A stretch of 64,000 nt of DNA from Plectrocnemia conspersa (taxonomy: Eukaryota > Arthropoda > Insecta > Trichoptera > Polycentropodidae): contig VTFK01000503.1 of the NCBI GenBank assembly GCA_009617715.1, positions 62,001 to 126,000 of the forward strand, in the 5' to 3' direction. The position numbers were made by a program, and so were the translations under genes. Shown in pieces: positions 22,961-36,239 of this stretch (positions within the stretch are counted from its first letter, which is position 1; every line of letters starts with the position of its first letter). Under the pieces are notes generated by a model. That model was not told the DNA's origin. It worked only from the letters and a program-made list of their open reading frames with translations, and made no database searches.

Positions 22961-24539
22961 TTTCATTGTCTATACGTATGTGTTGTAAGGAAAAGATATA
23001 CGAAGGATATTCGGAGAGTCAAGATACAAGACTAATATAAATGGAAGCGATTTTTTACTAAGTTAGAAACACTGATGTTTCAATAGATTTAGTTGAAGCA
23101 ACATCATGTTTGCAGTTCTTCTGAGAAAAATGAGAAATCAAGTTGATTTGGGGACCATAGAGAAGCCATAACAAATGACGAAAAACATGAAACGGGATCG
23201 CACATATTAAAATATGAGGCAGAAAAAAATAAACAATAAATCAACCGAACCTGGTTTGCTACTAGCAGAGTTTTTTGAAAATCTGACCGAGTCAAGTATG
23301 CTGAAAGTTCCATGGATTAAGAGTCTTCAATTAACGAATTCTCTTCATGATAGAACGCGTTCGGGAACTTCTTTCAACCATCAAAGGAAGAAAGATGGAC
23401 TACTTCCAAAAAGTCCGAAATAGGAGCTTCTTTATACCTATACCTAGGTAAAAATGGATCGGAAGAAAAAATATGTATTGCTTGCAAAACATACGTCTAT
23501 GGACAGGAATGATAGTCGAAGAAGTGTTTCTTGTAGCCAAGGACCGGATGGGATACTTAGAACTTTCATAAGGTGGTCGTCAATGTTTAGAATCGAACAT
23601 GAAAGTATAATATTGGTGTTTAAAAAAATGTATATTGGTAGAACAAAAGTTTTGTAGTCAAACAGACAGCTTTACAGAATCTAAATATCCCTGTACTCAG
23701 CAATATTATTTTAATAAAATATACCGAAAAAATTTAAATACTTCATTTCTGATTTTCTTCTGATCAAATGTCATAAAGGAATAATAATCTTAGAACTTTG
23801 GGCTCATTTAAAAACATATTTATGTTATTTAAAAAATAAAATGTAGATCTTAGAATCATTTAAGTGCATTTTATTATAAGTAAAATCTTTTGATAATAAA
23901 TATATTTTATTATTATGATAAAAAACTTATGGGCCACCCGTTATATTAATCGATTTTATATAAATATAAAAAAATCTGAGTGCTTACATTAACAAGTCTA
24001 TGCTATGTCTACATATACCCATAAGCTCACATTTAATTACTAGGTCCGGCCGTTTACACTCTGATAAACTATTTTGTATCATTATAGCGCCGAACGCCTA
24101 TTTACATGGAATTAAAGATCTCACAATCGATTTTTTTCTCTCTGTATGTATCAGCGCACACACCAATGATAAATTCTTCGCTTATCAGTTTCAATCTATC
24201 AAATTGTCGTTTTTTTTTCAACGAACCAAAGTCGAGAGAGATACATCTTGGCCTCTTCGTATTGATGACTGATAAGAAGATCTTCTCGCTTCTACAGAAC
24301 ACACGCGTTTATTCAAAAGCACTTTTATTTAAAAACAATGTTTTTTATTATCATATCACGTGTTTATATAACTAGTTCATAAAACAAAACAATTTAGTCC
24401 TTAATTTTTAATAATATGACCTTCTTTGACTTATAATAATTTTTTTTTATCTGATCATAATGAGCTTCGAGGTTAAAATCGATTAGTTTATAATGTTTTT
24501 GCGATCCTTAGATATATTTTTTAGAGTTTTTTAAAACGG
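22961..24539. other. Unassigned DNA, possible decayed element at 23060-23660
   Basis: Between 23060 and 23660 several 67-69-codon frames on both strands abut, and codon-like texture is stronger than in the neighbours. This suggests a decayed transposon, but no diagnostic motif was found and no terminal repeats were seen. The remainder to 24539 is AT-rich; ORFs at 24000-24375 overlap in all frames. Confidence 0.3.
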
Positions 24540-24960
24540 CCATAGGTCGGCTCGCAGCGCCAATAAATATGTCATACACTGGTAATGTATCCACCACACC
24601 TGCCATTTCCATTAAATATTCAATCTGAGGCCCCCATCTCGCATATTTATGTGGGCACAAAACATGTCGTTTCTTTGTATATCCGAAGATCTTATCTGAT
24701 AACGTCCGCGGCCATATACACGGGCGGTTGTTCTTGTAGGATTGTTAGCATACTTCTTCGTTGTGCATACGGAGGGTATGAAAATATGATTTCGCCGTGT
24801 ACCTATGTGTGTATGTAGGATATTATGTTACATTACGGCTATAAATATGTGCACATTTGACATTGAACGTTGTCAAACAATGGCGTTTATATGATACTTA
24901 CGTCGCGGGCGGTAATCTATCACAACATTGCGGTTATTCGGTGGATATGCAATGTATTAA
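24540..24960. other. Less AT-rich island 5 with a paired GATA site
   Basis: The region contains CTTATCTGATAA at 24691-24702, two GATA-binding cores in opposite orientation, beside CpG-rich GTCCGCGGCC. It also has CCAATAAATATG (about 24560) and CACACCTGCC (about 24597). FOG proteins act with GATA factors, so a GATA-responsive enhancer is a reasonable guess, though only a guess. Confidence 0.35.
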
Positions 24961-25038
24961 TATATAAGAATATTTTAATCGTTCTAACACATATTTGCCA
25001 CCAAGGCATTTTTGTAGCAAAATTAGTAAAAGTGTAGC

Positions 25039-25584
25039 TTATACGTAAAAACCCGATATTTTTTTATTGAAAATATTTTGAGTTTTGAGGCCGAAAAAGT
25101 GTGATTTTGCAGCTAAATAGAAGCCGGAAAATTTGGTAAAAGTATATTTTATTCTATTATCAGGTGGTGAAGTTGAAATGGCAGGTCTTGGAAATCGCAG
25201 AGTCTTCGTTGACGTGTCGAATTGTATTATTGTCGGTTGTGATTTCGGTGGAGCAGTATATGTTCTCGTGATTCTCTCTGAATGCTCCACTGATGTCTCC
25301 TGGCTCATCTTTGCTACCGTAGCGTCTCCCCTTCTGTGACCAAGTGTCACATTTTTTATAATGGCGAATTGTATTGATTCTTGGACACACCTCAGAAATG
25401 TGTTTACGTTTAAAGAGAAACAGTACAGATACTCGAGTGATCGATAACCAAAGAGTCGAAGGACAATAATGATGTGTGTAGAGTAGAATGTATTACTTAG
25501 AGAACGTCCTTTCCAAACAAAGAGTAGTTTTTCAGCGGTACTTATGGGCGAATAACGTCTCGGGAGCTTGGGACAAATGTACAA
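25039..25584 (-). CDS. Unassigned 181-codon ORF
   Basis: This is the longest ORF in the AT-rich part of the window, open for 181 codons on the minus strand (antisense to the inferred host intron). The middle, around GHRRGDATVAKMSQETSVEH and FDTSTKTLRFPRPAIST, has a balanced composition. The ends are rich in Phe, Tyr and Lys, as in AT-rich noncoding DNA. There is no signal peptide, zinc finger, transposase or reverse transcriptase motif. Overlapping plus-strand ORFs (25133-25339) show that stop density is simply low here. It may be a fragment of an unknown element, a nested exon or chance. Confidence 0.25.
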   Translation of the reverse strand: MYICPKLPRRYSPISTAEKLLFVWKGRSLSNTFYSTHIIIVLRLFGYRSLEYLYCFSLNVNTFLRCVQESIQFAIIKNVTLGHRRGDATVAKMSQETSVEHSERITRTYTAPPKSQPTIIQFDTSTKTLRFPRPAISTSPPDNRIKYTFTKFSGFYLAAKSHFFGLKTQNIFNKKISGFYV

Positions 25585-27479
25585 TATTTTATATTATTAA
25601 CGTAATTATTTGGTGACGATATTCCTCTTCAATTGTTGTGAATATAATGTATGTGAGACGGGTCAATCTTTTATTTTGTTTGTTCGAAATAGTCGCTAGA
25701 ATGACCTCTAAATTATAACAAATTGTATAGAAGGTTGAAACCCCTAAATAGATAAGACTAGTTATTGGTGTTTTTTCAATAATATTTCATATTGATCATA
25801 TTGTTTATAAATAATGTGAAAATACACAACAAGTTATAGTGCTAACGATCAAATATCCTTCTGAGGTAAACAATGTAAACATAGTTTATGTTTACTAACA
25901 GTTTAGATAAGTATAATGAGCTAATATTTGTTCATGATAAGTAATAAATAAAAAAAAAATTGTTATCGTCATATCTAAGTCTATATTATTCTGGCACTGT
26001 AAATATATTATTATTTAATTTTAAATTATACAAAGATAAATGTTTTCTTAGTTTTGTAAAAACTAACACGAGTTTATTTTTCTTAGTAATCATAAATTTT
26101 ATTCCTGAATATTTACATTTATTTTTTTGGAAGCTCTGAGAGTTTTCAAATTATTTTTTGTGAAAGACTGTCACGTATTGCTTTCTTATTTGTAATATGA
26201 TTCCTTAATCCTTTGAGATTCTTCATCGAACTTCAGATAACAGTTGTTGTTTTTTTCTCTCCGAGATACATACATTTTCGCTAATACTGTTATTAAAAAT
26301 AGTTTGCGCATTTACAACAAAATCGAAATTTTACGTTTAGACAATTTTCTAATTTTAATTTTGTATCTTGGTAATATTAACAATTTTTCCAGTATTACAC
26401 ATCAGAAAAAAAATGATTCCAAATATGCATTAATAGTTTAATCTGATAAAATCTCTAAAAACTGAAAATGATATCAATAGAAATTGGTTAAATGAAAACA
26501 TACTAATTGCTAATAAATCAAATGGTTGTTAATAATTATATAAGAATAAAAAATGTCACTGTAAATATGAAATATATTAGATGTTAGGCATAAAAAAAAC
26601 AATTTTTGACCTATTGTATATTACATAATATATTTAAACCTCAGATTGCGAATAAATTTGTTTACAAGTCTCACGATATGAGCATTAAAAAAAATGACTT
26701 GATAAACGAGCGATGTCTTGCAATACGAGCAGTACGTATTGCGTCACCTTTTCTCCAAATGAGCAGATGATTCTTCTTGAAGTGATAATAATTTTAATTT
26801 GGAATGGTTATTAGTATTTTGTTTAAATCTTAAGTATTCTAATATTTATTTAATAAATAAATAAATTAGGAATAGATAAGTGTAAAAAATACGGTTAAGG
26901 AAATATTATATGGAGATGTGGGCTTATATTATTTATAAGAAATAATGACATGTTTCTCTAATTCTATATACGCAAAATAAAAATAATTTTATTAATAAAT
27001 TTATGTCTTATGACGAGTACGATCTTTTTCTATTTTTTTGCCAATTTTATATGACGTTAATAATTAATCTAATCTAGCCCCCTGCTACTATGGCTAACTC
27101 TGTTATAATGATAAGGTTAGTAATAATTGTTTTCTAATACATATTTGCCATATTTATGGAAAAATCAATCTTTACCATTTACTCATTGTACTTCACTACT
27201 GATAGGCCATCTTTGAGATTGAAATACTAGGGTTCAAATGGAATTTGCACCACCGGGTCTTTAAGGTATTAGTCACTGACATAAATGTACCATTGGTTTT
27301 TCGAAAGCCCTAATTGTAAAGTGTGTGATATGTTCGGTTGCAAATATTAATTGATTATTATTTATTGTCATTAAATAAAATTTTCTGTTTCTGTTTTTAC
27401 GATATCTTAAAAATCAGGAAGTTCCTTAATGAAGCTCAATGATTATAAAATAAAATAAATATCTTCGTTCCAAATAATT
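25585..27479. other. AT-rich intronic DNA
   Basis: No gene seen. At about 27180-27400 a slightly richer patch ends in TTATTGTCATTAAATAAAAT and resembles the 3' tail of a retroposon, but no element can be named. A GCAATACG-AGCAGTA-CGTATTGC hairpin lies near 26719-26741. Confidence 0.35.
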
Positions 27480-28000
27480 AAACTTCTCACACACGTTGCC
27501 ATTTAAAATAAACGCCATTCCGCAAATTCATCCCAATAAACACGAAGATTTGTTATCTGGTCGGTTTCAACGATTCGTTCGTTAAATCCAGATACTGAGA
27601 GCTCCCTTATCGATCCGATGAACACGATTTATACGCCGACAATCTTGCCAGAAGATCTCTCCGCGTTGGCCGTTATCATTTCAATATCGATAATTCACCT
27701 AATTACGCCTCGGATAGGGGGTCGGGGTCTCGTTAGTCTGGTAAGATTTTTTCAAAATTTTATCTGACTTGTATCGGTATTCGTGTAAACGAGGCGGCCG
27801 TTTCGAGTTCCCGGCGACAGTTCACATAAAACGTTACAGACTTTTCACCATCGAGTATTCGGTACACATCGGCACGTTTGATAGTTGCTATATGAACTAT
27901 TAAACGCCTATTGAATAATTGGAATATTTTTGGCATCGCATCGTCGGCACACGTATAACCGGTTAGCGCATAACAATTTAATTAATACTAAGTGGAATTT
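27480..28000. other. Less AT-rich island 6, candidate regulatory DNA
   Basis: Even composition with many CpGs, no repeat features and no plausible ORF. It holds TATCGATAATTCACCTAATTACG (about 27688-27710), combining DRE-like and homeodomain-type words. Confidence 0.35.
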
Positions 28001-29844
28001 AAAAAGTGTTAATGTGCGGTAAAGTAGATATTTATTCATACGACTTACATATATTATGTGTATAAATAATTATTTTAATACGAACACGCGACAGCGCTTA
28101 TTCATCCGAAGTGTAATTTTCATTTATATGGTAATTTTAATATGGATTACGAAAATATTTCATTATCACCTATAAAATATACTTTAATAAACAATACATA
28201 TGTACAATATAGTATTGATCATAATATACAATGAAAGGTTACACCTAAAATATATCATTTTTTTTGGCTTATTCTCCTCTTGTCATTTTAAACAATTAAT
28301 TATTTGAATCAGGTCATTAAACTACTTAGTAATAATTTATTGCATATTTTAGGAAAGTTGTAAAATATAACATTTTATGTTGGGGTTGTTTATTGTATTT
28401 AAAAATACAAGATAGGTCTTTTTAAATTCATATCAAAAAAACATTAAAACGAAATCCTACATCTAAATTGTTATGTGATGTATTTTGTTAATTGAAAGCA
28501 TTCGAACGGTTTTTTAAAATGAAAAAAACATATTTCATTAGTAAATGTTAACAATATTTATATTATAGATTTTCGTACATTACTTAAACCTAAACAAATA
28601 TTATTAAACATAATCTAATTTATATTTTATCACATTTCCGACAAAATGTTAATTTTTTTTAGAGTAGTGTTTATTATTACACGTTTGCTCTACCAAATTA
28701 CACCACATAATTAATATATCTCCTACCTGCTTGTCAAGACATGATTTTCCCAATTGCGTGTTTTCAGTGAATTAAACATTCATTATCATACGAACTATAG
28801 TTTTTTTTATTTAAATTTTCAAAAATGAAAAAACTTATATAATAGTAAATAAATTTATTTGAATAATAGAAAAATATCTTACGATTGAATTACATTTAAA
28901 AATATAAATTATTTTATAATAATTACACCATTAAACGCATGATCTTTTTACCACAAAGATACGATATTTTATGTGTATGTATTTACATAAACGTTGATTT
29001 TAAATCTAGCATTAGTTGACTTGTATAGATTTGATTTTATTTTTAAACATTTTGTCCAAAAAAAATGTATTTATGTTAGCTTAACTAGTCATTTCTATTA
29101 AACTAATTTGCTAAGAATTATGATTTATAAAATAAAAAAATAAAATTTCGATATAAAAATGTTTTGAGTAAATTTTTAATTATTCACTAAATATTATTTT
29201 TTGTTGTTGTAGTGTAGTATAGAGTTTACTACTGTAATGCTTATAGATATTTAAAAGAACAGTATTTTTACTGCTACGTTTTTATAACATTTTTTGTTTT
29301 AAAGATTAAATAATCTGATATATATGTAAAATTATGCATTGATTATTCATTAGTGTTTTTTATAATATGTGTATTTTTTTAGTAGCGATTATTTAAATAT
29401 AAAATTGATTAAAATTACACAAAGGTAATATTATATCTCTTTTTTAATATGAGATCATTTAAAAATGTTATTACTTCTTTTAGATTTGTATAATAGTAGG
29501 GTGTAATTTTTCACTTTAACATGCATTTTTTAACATGTTTGGTTATATACGATTTTATAGCTAAAACATTGTTTTGTGTTTTTATTTGAAAGGAATAGGG
29601 TACATTAAACATATTTGCTAATTTAGAATAACAACTCAAAGATAATGGGAGCGATATTGCTAGAAAATAACGACTAGACATTATTGTAAATACCACAAAA
29701 ATAAAAAATGTTTAGTTATTCTGATTACTTGATTTTTTTATTTCTCGAAAATTAAAACTTTTCGATTTTTTAGAGAATTTTTGAGGATTCGATATATAAA
29801 AAAATGAATGTAATATATAGAATGTGATTATGACAATACAGTAT
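28001..29844. other. AT-rich intronic DNA
   Basis: Nothing recognised. Stop codons are dense on both strands and no inverted repeats of note were seen. Confidence 0.45.
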
Positions 29845-30440
29845 ATTATTGTAGATATCTTTATAAGAACTAAATGATCGTTGAAGAAATCAAACTTCAA
29901 TAAGATGATGATTTATTATAATAGCTGCGAAAAATATACTGAAAATTGTCAATACCAGCTGTTGCTATTTTCCATTTTTAATATTTCATACAAGATAAAG
30001 ATTGTTTGAAAAAACGGGATTTAAGTTCGCCGACAGGCAAACTTCATGGCGTAACTCTGTAGAAAGCCCTCATACATTTTTGCAATCTGCTGATTTTGAT
30101 GAAGTTTTGATATTCAAATTTTCCGACCTTTGTTAAAAGCCTAAATTTTTTTTTTTTTTTGATATTCAAATAGTTATTCTTAAACAACTGACACGGATCC
30201 ACCCTTTCTTATGCAGCGGTTGTAAAAATTAAAAAAAATATTCGTGAAAATTTTATTTAAAAAAACGCTGAATGAAAATTTCGCAAGAATTGGGAAATTT
30301 CGATTTGGCGATTTGGAAAACATAAATATGTTCATTAGTTGGCATTTCACAATAAAATGTTTTATTTGAATAAACATTCTTCTTACATTGAATCGTAACT
30401 TCCACGTTTTATGGTTTCGATTATTTTACTTATCGTAAAA
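29845..30440 (+). repeat. Unnamed interspersed repeat family, copy 1
   Basis: This shares ordered blocks with copies at 32440-33000, 52310-52780 and 58578-59215. The blocks are TAAGTTCGCCGACAGGCAAA, GTAACTCTGTAGAAAGCC, TTTGCAATCTGCTGATTT, CACCCTTTCTTATGCAGCGG and a 3' block CTTACATTGAATCGTAA (about 30382). All four copies have the same orientation. No reverse transcriptase, transposase or pol III boxes are evident and the ends are not sharply defined. Confidence 0.75.
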
Positions 30441-30469
30441 CGTTTTAGTATGTAAATAGGCATCATTCA

Positions 30470-30745
30470 TTGTTCCCGGTGCATACTTTGTCCTGAATAC
30501 CTTAAGGCTGGTACGTGGCGAATGACTGACGGCCGAATACCGATAGATAGATTATTAGATGTATGTAAATAATATCCTAGGGCTTGTCAACGTTTCGAGT
30601 GACTGTTGGTGGGCGTGCAACGGGCACGCGAACCCCCGATAACGATCGCTGGTTTATTGGATAATTATACGGGCACGTCGGCGAGTTTTCTCCTCTACGA
30701 AACTGTGTTTACACATCGGAAACTCTTGTTGTGTTTTGATCGAAA
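30470..30745. other. Less AT-rich island 7, candidate regulatory DNA
   Basis: A compact CpG-rich block from CCCGGTGCATACTTTG to ACGAAACTGTG, with GATA cores in CCCGATAACGATCG (about 30636). It is unique-looking and has no ORF. Confidence 0.4.
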
Positions 30746-30748
30746 CAA

Positions 30749-31084
30749 TTAATCATCCACTATCATTCGCATTAAATTTTTGAGCAGTTCAACTTGATCT
30801 TTAATGTTTAAATTATTGTTTTTTTTGTTGTTCTTCAAGCAATAAAAATAATCTTCTTTCATGTAATAACGGCTTATGAAATCGATTCGCGGATAACCTT
30901 CTCCGGTTTTCCTCGTTTTTAATGTATTTTTTGTTCTAAAACAATTATCAAACCCATAACGGTCGGTTTTTATCGGTGAATAATGGTCTTTCCGATTCGA
31001 ACCGATAAAAATATCTTGTCTTCGCGTAGTGCTGTGTCCAAAATTTCCGAAACTAGCGGTACACACAATGTTATATCTACACAA
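30749..31084 (-). other. Unassigned 111-codon minus ORF
   Basis: It is open for 111 codons next to island 7. The product would be basic and rich in Lys, Asn and Tyr, ending LKNLMRMIVDD. No domain or splice context was recognised. It may be chance in a low-stop stretch. Confidence 0.2.
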
Positions 31085-32439
31085 TTTGCTTATCAGATTT
31101 CAGAATGGCCGAAAATATTACACATAAGTAGTAATTTACGAATTAAAAGAAAAAAGCTGGCTAGCATATAATATAATAGATATATACGATTAAGTTTAAA
31201 ATTATGTATTTAAATATGAAATACATTATCACCATCTGCTGATTTTATAATTAAGTTACTCTAAAAGCATTTTTTAACATGTGTATAAATTTACGTATTT
31301 TTTTATATTCGTCTTCTGTATTTTTTTGTTGTTTAGATGTGGGCTTAAAAGCGTGCGCGATAATAAAGATAAGAAAATTATCACTGCTTATATAATTGAA
31401 TGGTGTAAATATCATATATATCTAAATTTATCATATATTATTTTTGGTGATGGATTTTTATACAATAGACAAGGATATAGTTATTTTGTATATTTTTAAA
31501 TTAATTTCAATATATGTTTTATATTTTAACGTGAAAAATAATAAATCTGTAAAAAAATGTTCAGTTCCCTAATGTTAACTTCCCATTTTTATATACATTT
31601 TGAGCTTTAGATTTAGTTTTTTTTTTATAATTTAAACTTTTTTATAATTAAGACATTTTTGTAATTTAAACTGTTATAAGTTTAAATACAAGAATACTAA
31701 TGAATATTGAAGGTCCTAATTAGGTTTTACTGCTTAAGATCCAATTATGATTTATCTTAATTCATTGAATTAAGTAATAGCTGTACATAGTATTGGTTTT
31801 TATAGGCAAATTTTGCGACAAAACAGTGTAGCTACTTTAATTTCTAGTGTAGTTGTACAAATTCTCTTAAGATGTTGTTATATGATTATTAGAGAAACAA
31901 AACTTTAATAATATGTATTAAAATGGTTGATTATAAAGCGTCAATTCGGAATGGAATCTGAGCTGTTGCTACTATATATTTTTCGTATTTTGATTAAGTT
32001 TAAGATTTCTTTCTTTAAATTAATTAGCAAATATAGATTAATATTTATAGCAAATTTAATCAAAACATACATATAAAACATTATATAAGCATAATATTAT
32101 AATTTATTTCTTAATGCACAAAGGTGTTTCTTTGTGTGTGAGGAAACCCGCTACATTTTTATTTTTGAGGTTTGTCCTAGGAATATTATTATATAAATTT
32201 ACAACTTCACAATATTCCCCTGGTCGTACTCGTTTTCTTATAGTTAACTATCCTTAAATTGTCTATTTCGTGTATTAAATCTAAATTAATATTTATTTTT
32301 TATTAAAATATTTTATTTAAAATTACTATCATTGTCCTATTTTATAATTTTTGCAACATCGTTTTATCTATTTCATGAGGCATAAATCATATTGCTGTAC
32401 ATATAATATTGTTGTAAGTATATGTAATATTGTTGTTTA
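31085..32439. other. AT-rich intronic DNA
   Basis: Nothing recognised; short ORFs are of low complexity. Confidence 0.45.
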
Positions 32440-33000
32440 TAAAAAACATTTTTGCAAAAATCGATTTTATGCCGTTTTTAGATTATTAAAGGAAAGTTTA
32501 TGCCATGCTTAGATTATTCAAGCAAAGAAAATGCCAATTAAAGTAGTTGGAAAAATTGTAAATAATTTTTTGTAATTAAAATACTTTTGACCTCTATTAT
32601 AATCTTCCGAAAAAGCATTTACATCTGACACAGAACCACCCTTTTTATGCAGCATTATAAAAAAATTACAACGGTTTTAAAACATTTAAAAATATTCGTA
32701 TAAATTTATTTTTTACAAAAAAAAACTTTAAGAAAATTTTCGAAAAAAACAACAAATTTCTCAAGAATTAAAATTTTAGATTAATATTTTTCTCAAAAAA
32801 AAAAACATTGAATTTTTAATATTTTATTAAAACAAAATATGAGAATAATATGTTTCAATTGAATATATATTTTATTCTTCTTACATTGAATCGTAAACAT
32901 CCACGTTTTATGGTTTCGATTATTTAACTTATCACAAAACTATCTCAATTTTACATTTTTTTCGAGAAATTCTTGAGAAGAAACACTAGTTAGAACAGCT
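32440..33000 (+). repeat. Unnamed interspersed repeat family, copy 2
   Basis: It matches copy 4 (58578-59215) from about TTAGATTATTCAAGCAAAGA through CCCTTTTTATGCAGC and AACATTTAAAAATATTCGTA. It shares with copy 1 the 3' block CTTACATTGAATCGTAAA followed by CCACGTTTTATGGTTTCGAT (about 32880-32920). The 5' part of the family is missing. Confidence 0.7.
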
Positions 33001-34078
33001 GTGCTAATAGCGTATAGAAATAACAACGTGTATAAATGTCATTGGTATAAAGAATAAAATGAAACATTCAAGGCTTTTGATAATATGTAGAATTCTCATC
33101 GTTCAAACATGTTTAATGATCATAACCCACAAATACCATTGGTGTATTTCTCTGACTTTTTAAAGATATTTTATTTATTATAATATTTTTGTTATAGTAC
33201 TTATGTAGCGTTTTTCAATTAAGGGAAATATTTCTCGCTTTCGTTCTTTTCATGTTGTCGCTTTTCTTCAGCAATATATTTTCAAAGAATTGTTTTTCGT
33301 GCATATTAATCATAGAAACGTATTCAGCTTTTATATGATTAAGACATTGGTTCTCTTTTAAATCTTGTCTTGATAAAATATAATTAATACGTTAGACAAA
33401 GAAATAATTAGTATTTATCTGCGATACAAAGGCTGTTTTTATCGCACTTTCAGATAAGATGTATGGAAATTGTAGTGATGTAGGCAATATGTCCGTTGTT
33501 TGTTTGTTCAATAGTCAACACAACATCTACTATGGCAGGCAAAATAAACGCGGCACACCGATCGAAACCCGAAACAGATTGAGAGCCATTGTTACAGGTG
33601 GGTCAAAGCAATAGCCCGGCGAATTTAGATCTTGCCTGCGATACCGGCGCCAAATACACCGATCAATTTCAATGATGATTACAATTCCATGGCTATCTAA
33701 CTCGTGTAAATTGAATTTTAATAAGCGTCTTCAACGCCGTCTCGCTCTCTCACAACATTCTAGGACACCTTTCGATTAGTATGTTATATTCATTGCGCAC
33801 CTGTAGAACCGATATAGTAAGCACGGGCGAAATATCCGCAAGAATGCATTGCAGGGCGTGCATAGAAATTAAATATTATTATTGTGAGTCTATAGATGTA
33901 TCATAACAGGTGCTAACGTTAGTGAGAATCGATTATATTTTCTTAGATTACTGACACTTTATTGATACGCTATTTTGACCATATATTTTTATGACTTGAC
34001 ATAATTCTCGAAATTCCATTTAAAACAAAAATAAAAAAAAAAATAGTTTTGCTGCTCACCGAAAATATATCAATTTTT
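33001..34078. other. AT-rich DNA with less AT-rich island 8 at 33480-33860
   Basis: Positions 33480-33860 are CpG-richer and unique-looking (for example CCTGCGATACCGGCGCC, about 33640) without an ORF; possible regulatory DNA. The remainder is AT-rich and empty. Confidence 0.35.
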
Positions 34079-34139
34079 CCAGCTTCTCATAGCTTTACAG
34101 AAAATATCCTTGTGTTTGCTAAGCTCGTTGAGAAGCTGG
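34079..34139. repeat. 61-nt stem-loop
   Basis: CCAGCTTCTCA (34079-34089) pairs with TGAGAAGCTGG (34129-34139). After a small internal loop, AGCTT (34091-34095) pairs with AAGCT (34121-34125), leaving a loop of about 25 nt. The size and the bulged stem fit a microRNA-like precursor better than the perfect hairpin at 15815 does. The loop is large and no known mature sequence was recognised. Confidence 0.45.
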
Positions 34140-35159
34140 ATGACTCGTGCAAGAGGAGCGTTCTCAAACGTTGACGTTCTGGCCGCGACGGGTAAGAATA
34201 AGGGACGCGATCGCGACTCTATGCCACTCTAAAGCTGCTGAGTATTAACGAATTGTTGACACCGCTCTTTAGTAACTGTGCAAAAAGTGCTTTATTAAAT
34301 AGACGCTACATCAACGAATTGTATCCCAACGCTCCTAGGGAAAATTCACTACGATACAAATACGGATATGACCCGTACTTACTTTTGTAGAGATATCTTA
34401 GAAATCATCTCTGAATTCTCTTTAAAAAATAAGTATTTCGCTTCACTATTAAAGTGACACGCGCTCCGCGTAACGAAGACGAGCATCCTCGACGTCTTAT
34501 CGCAATACATACATATGTAAATGTATATTGATAGCTATTTAGTAATGTCATCCATGCTCTTCGATTATATTTTCATATATCACGTAGTAGTGATATAAAA
34601 ATACGCTCTGGTACATTAAAAGTTTTTTGATTTTGCAATTTATAGCAGTATTTCTACTAAGTATATAGTTAGTTTAGCCTAATTTTAGATACTTTTTTGT
34701 AATTATATGGTATGCAAATTTGATTTTGTATTAGGAACTCGATTTTTTTTAAATGTTATCTATTCGATATTTTGGTAAGTCACTATAATAGCACATTATT
34801 TTGCCAATTGTGCTTTGCGATAATATATTAAAAAGTTTATTGAAAATATATATTAATGGATTGTTCAACCCTGGGACTTTACACACATGTAAACGCATTT
34901 ATGTATTCATATCACCAATGATTTGGACTCTTGTTATAAGTTATAACATTTTGATGTGTATAACAGATTAGAGTGATTATTTATAACGGTTTAATTGTCA
35001 GTTAAAGTCAAACCCTTCACTTTATATTCGGTTTTATTGAATAGATCAATATCTTATTGCATTTCAGTATACAGTTTCCACATAAATTTATGGATTGTTT
35101 ATAAGAGCATATGTTCGATTTGCTATTTACAAATCATGTCAATGCATTCAAATAAATAA
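34140..35159. other. Island 9 (34140-34520) then AT-rich DNA
   Basis: 34140-34520 has an even base composition with CpGs (for example GGGACGCGATCGCGACTC, about 34201) and no supported ORF. The rest is AT-rich and without recognisable content. Confidence 0.35.
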
Positions 35160-36239
35160 CTGCCATATATGTATGTCCTACGACTCAATAACGAGCCACG
35201 TCTCGTAAGGATGATGATGAGATCGTTATCATTGCGAAAATGGCGTATCACGATCTTGACTAATGCTACAATCGCGTTTCGGTTTCCCATCGTTGTTTAG
35301 CTTCAATGAGCTGGATTGCATTAGCTGCCGAGCACTAGATCTTATCGTACAAATGAATTGCATTCAATGAATTGGCAAGTGTTGAGAATAACCTTTGCAA
35401 TCTGTTGAATTCCCGACTGTAACACGTTCGTTCCGATACTACGTGATTGGACACGTTAAATTAACATTCCGACCATGTACGAATAGGAGAGATATGACCT
35501 TTTGCCAATAGGATCATATATACACAGATATATAATAAACACATAACACCCTATTCACACATGAAAAGAGATATAAAGATCGAAATCTAGAGTTGAACGA
35601 AATAGAAAACCAATCTTAACTTCTCAATATATTGTGCATATATGTGTGTACGAAAGATTTTCATATTCGATAATTCGTAATAAGCAATAATTATACGATC
35701 GAGAGTTTCATAGATCGGCCATAAATCACGACAAATAGATCGAAAGATACACGGGCGTTGATCATACATCGGACCACCCATGTTTAGTCAATAGGTTAAC
35801 ATTTTTTTTCGTATGTGTACATAATAATAATAAAGTTCGTGATTGTTTACACAGTGCTAATCTCTAATTCGCATCTCGAATTTCACATCTTTTACACGGG
35901 CTATGGCGGATATGGAGAGACAGAAAAAAACGGCTACGTTTATCGATATAACCGTAGGGTGAATGGAAATATTCAGTTATGAATATTTATTTTGTATCTT
36001 TATATCGATAGTTTTTGTATTGAGACATTAAAGATTCATTGACACATTCGCACATCGAAACAAACGTATGCAATTTCGATGAACTCGCTTTCGATTAAGT
36101 TGTCTGCTATGAATTAATTTATAACCAATTGAAATTCGAGACCTCCAGCGTATACCTGAGTTATGATATGACTCGAGATGGTACAACTATCTCAGTGGGA
36201 GGTCAACGCCTTGACGTCAGATCAGATTATTGAAAAAAT
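35160..36239. other. Less AT-rich island 10, candidate regulatory DNA
   Basis: Unique-looking sequence of intermediate GC. It includes a 64-codon minus ORF (35587-35781) without resemblance to known proteins. An inverted GACCTCC...GGAGGTC pair (36140-36203) frames a region with an inner CTGAG...CTCAG pair. Confidence 0.3.
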
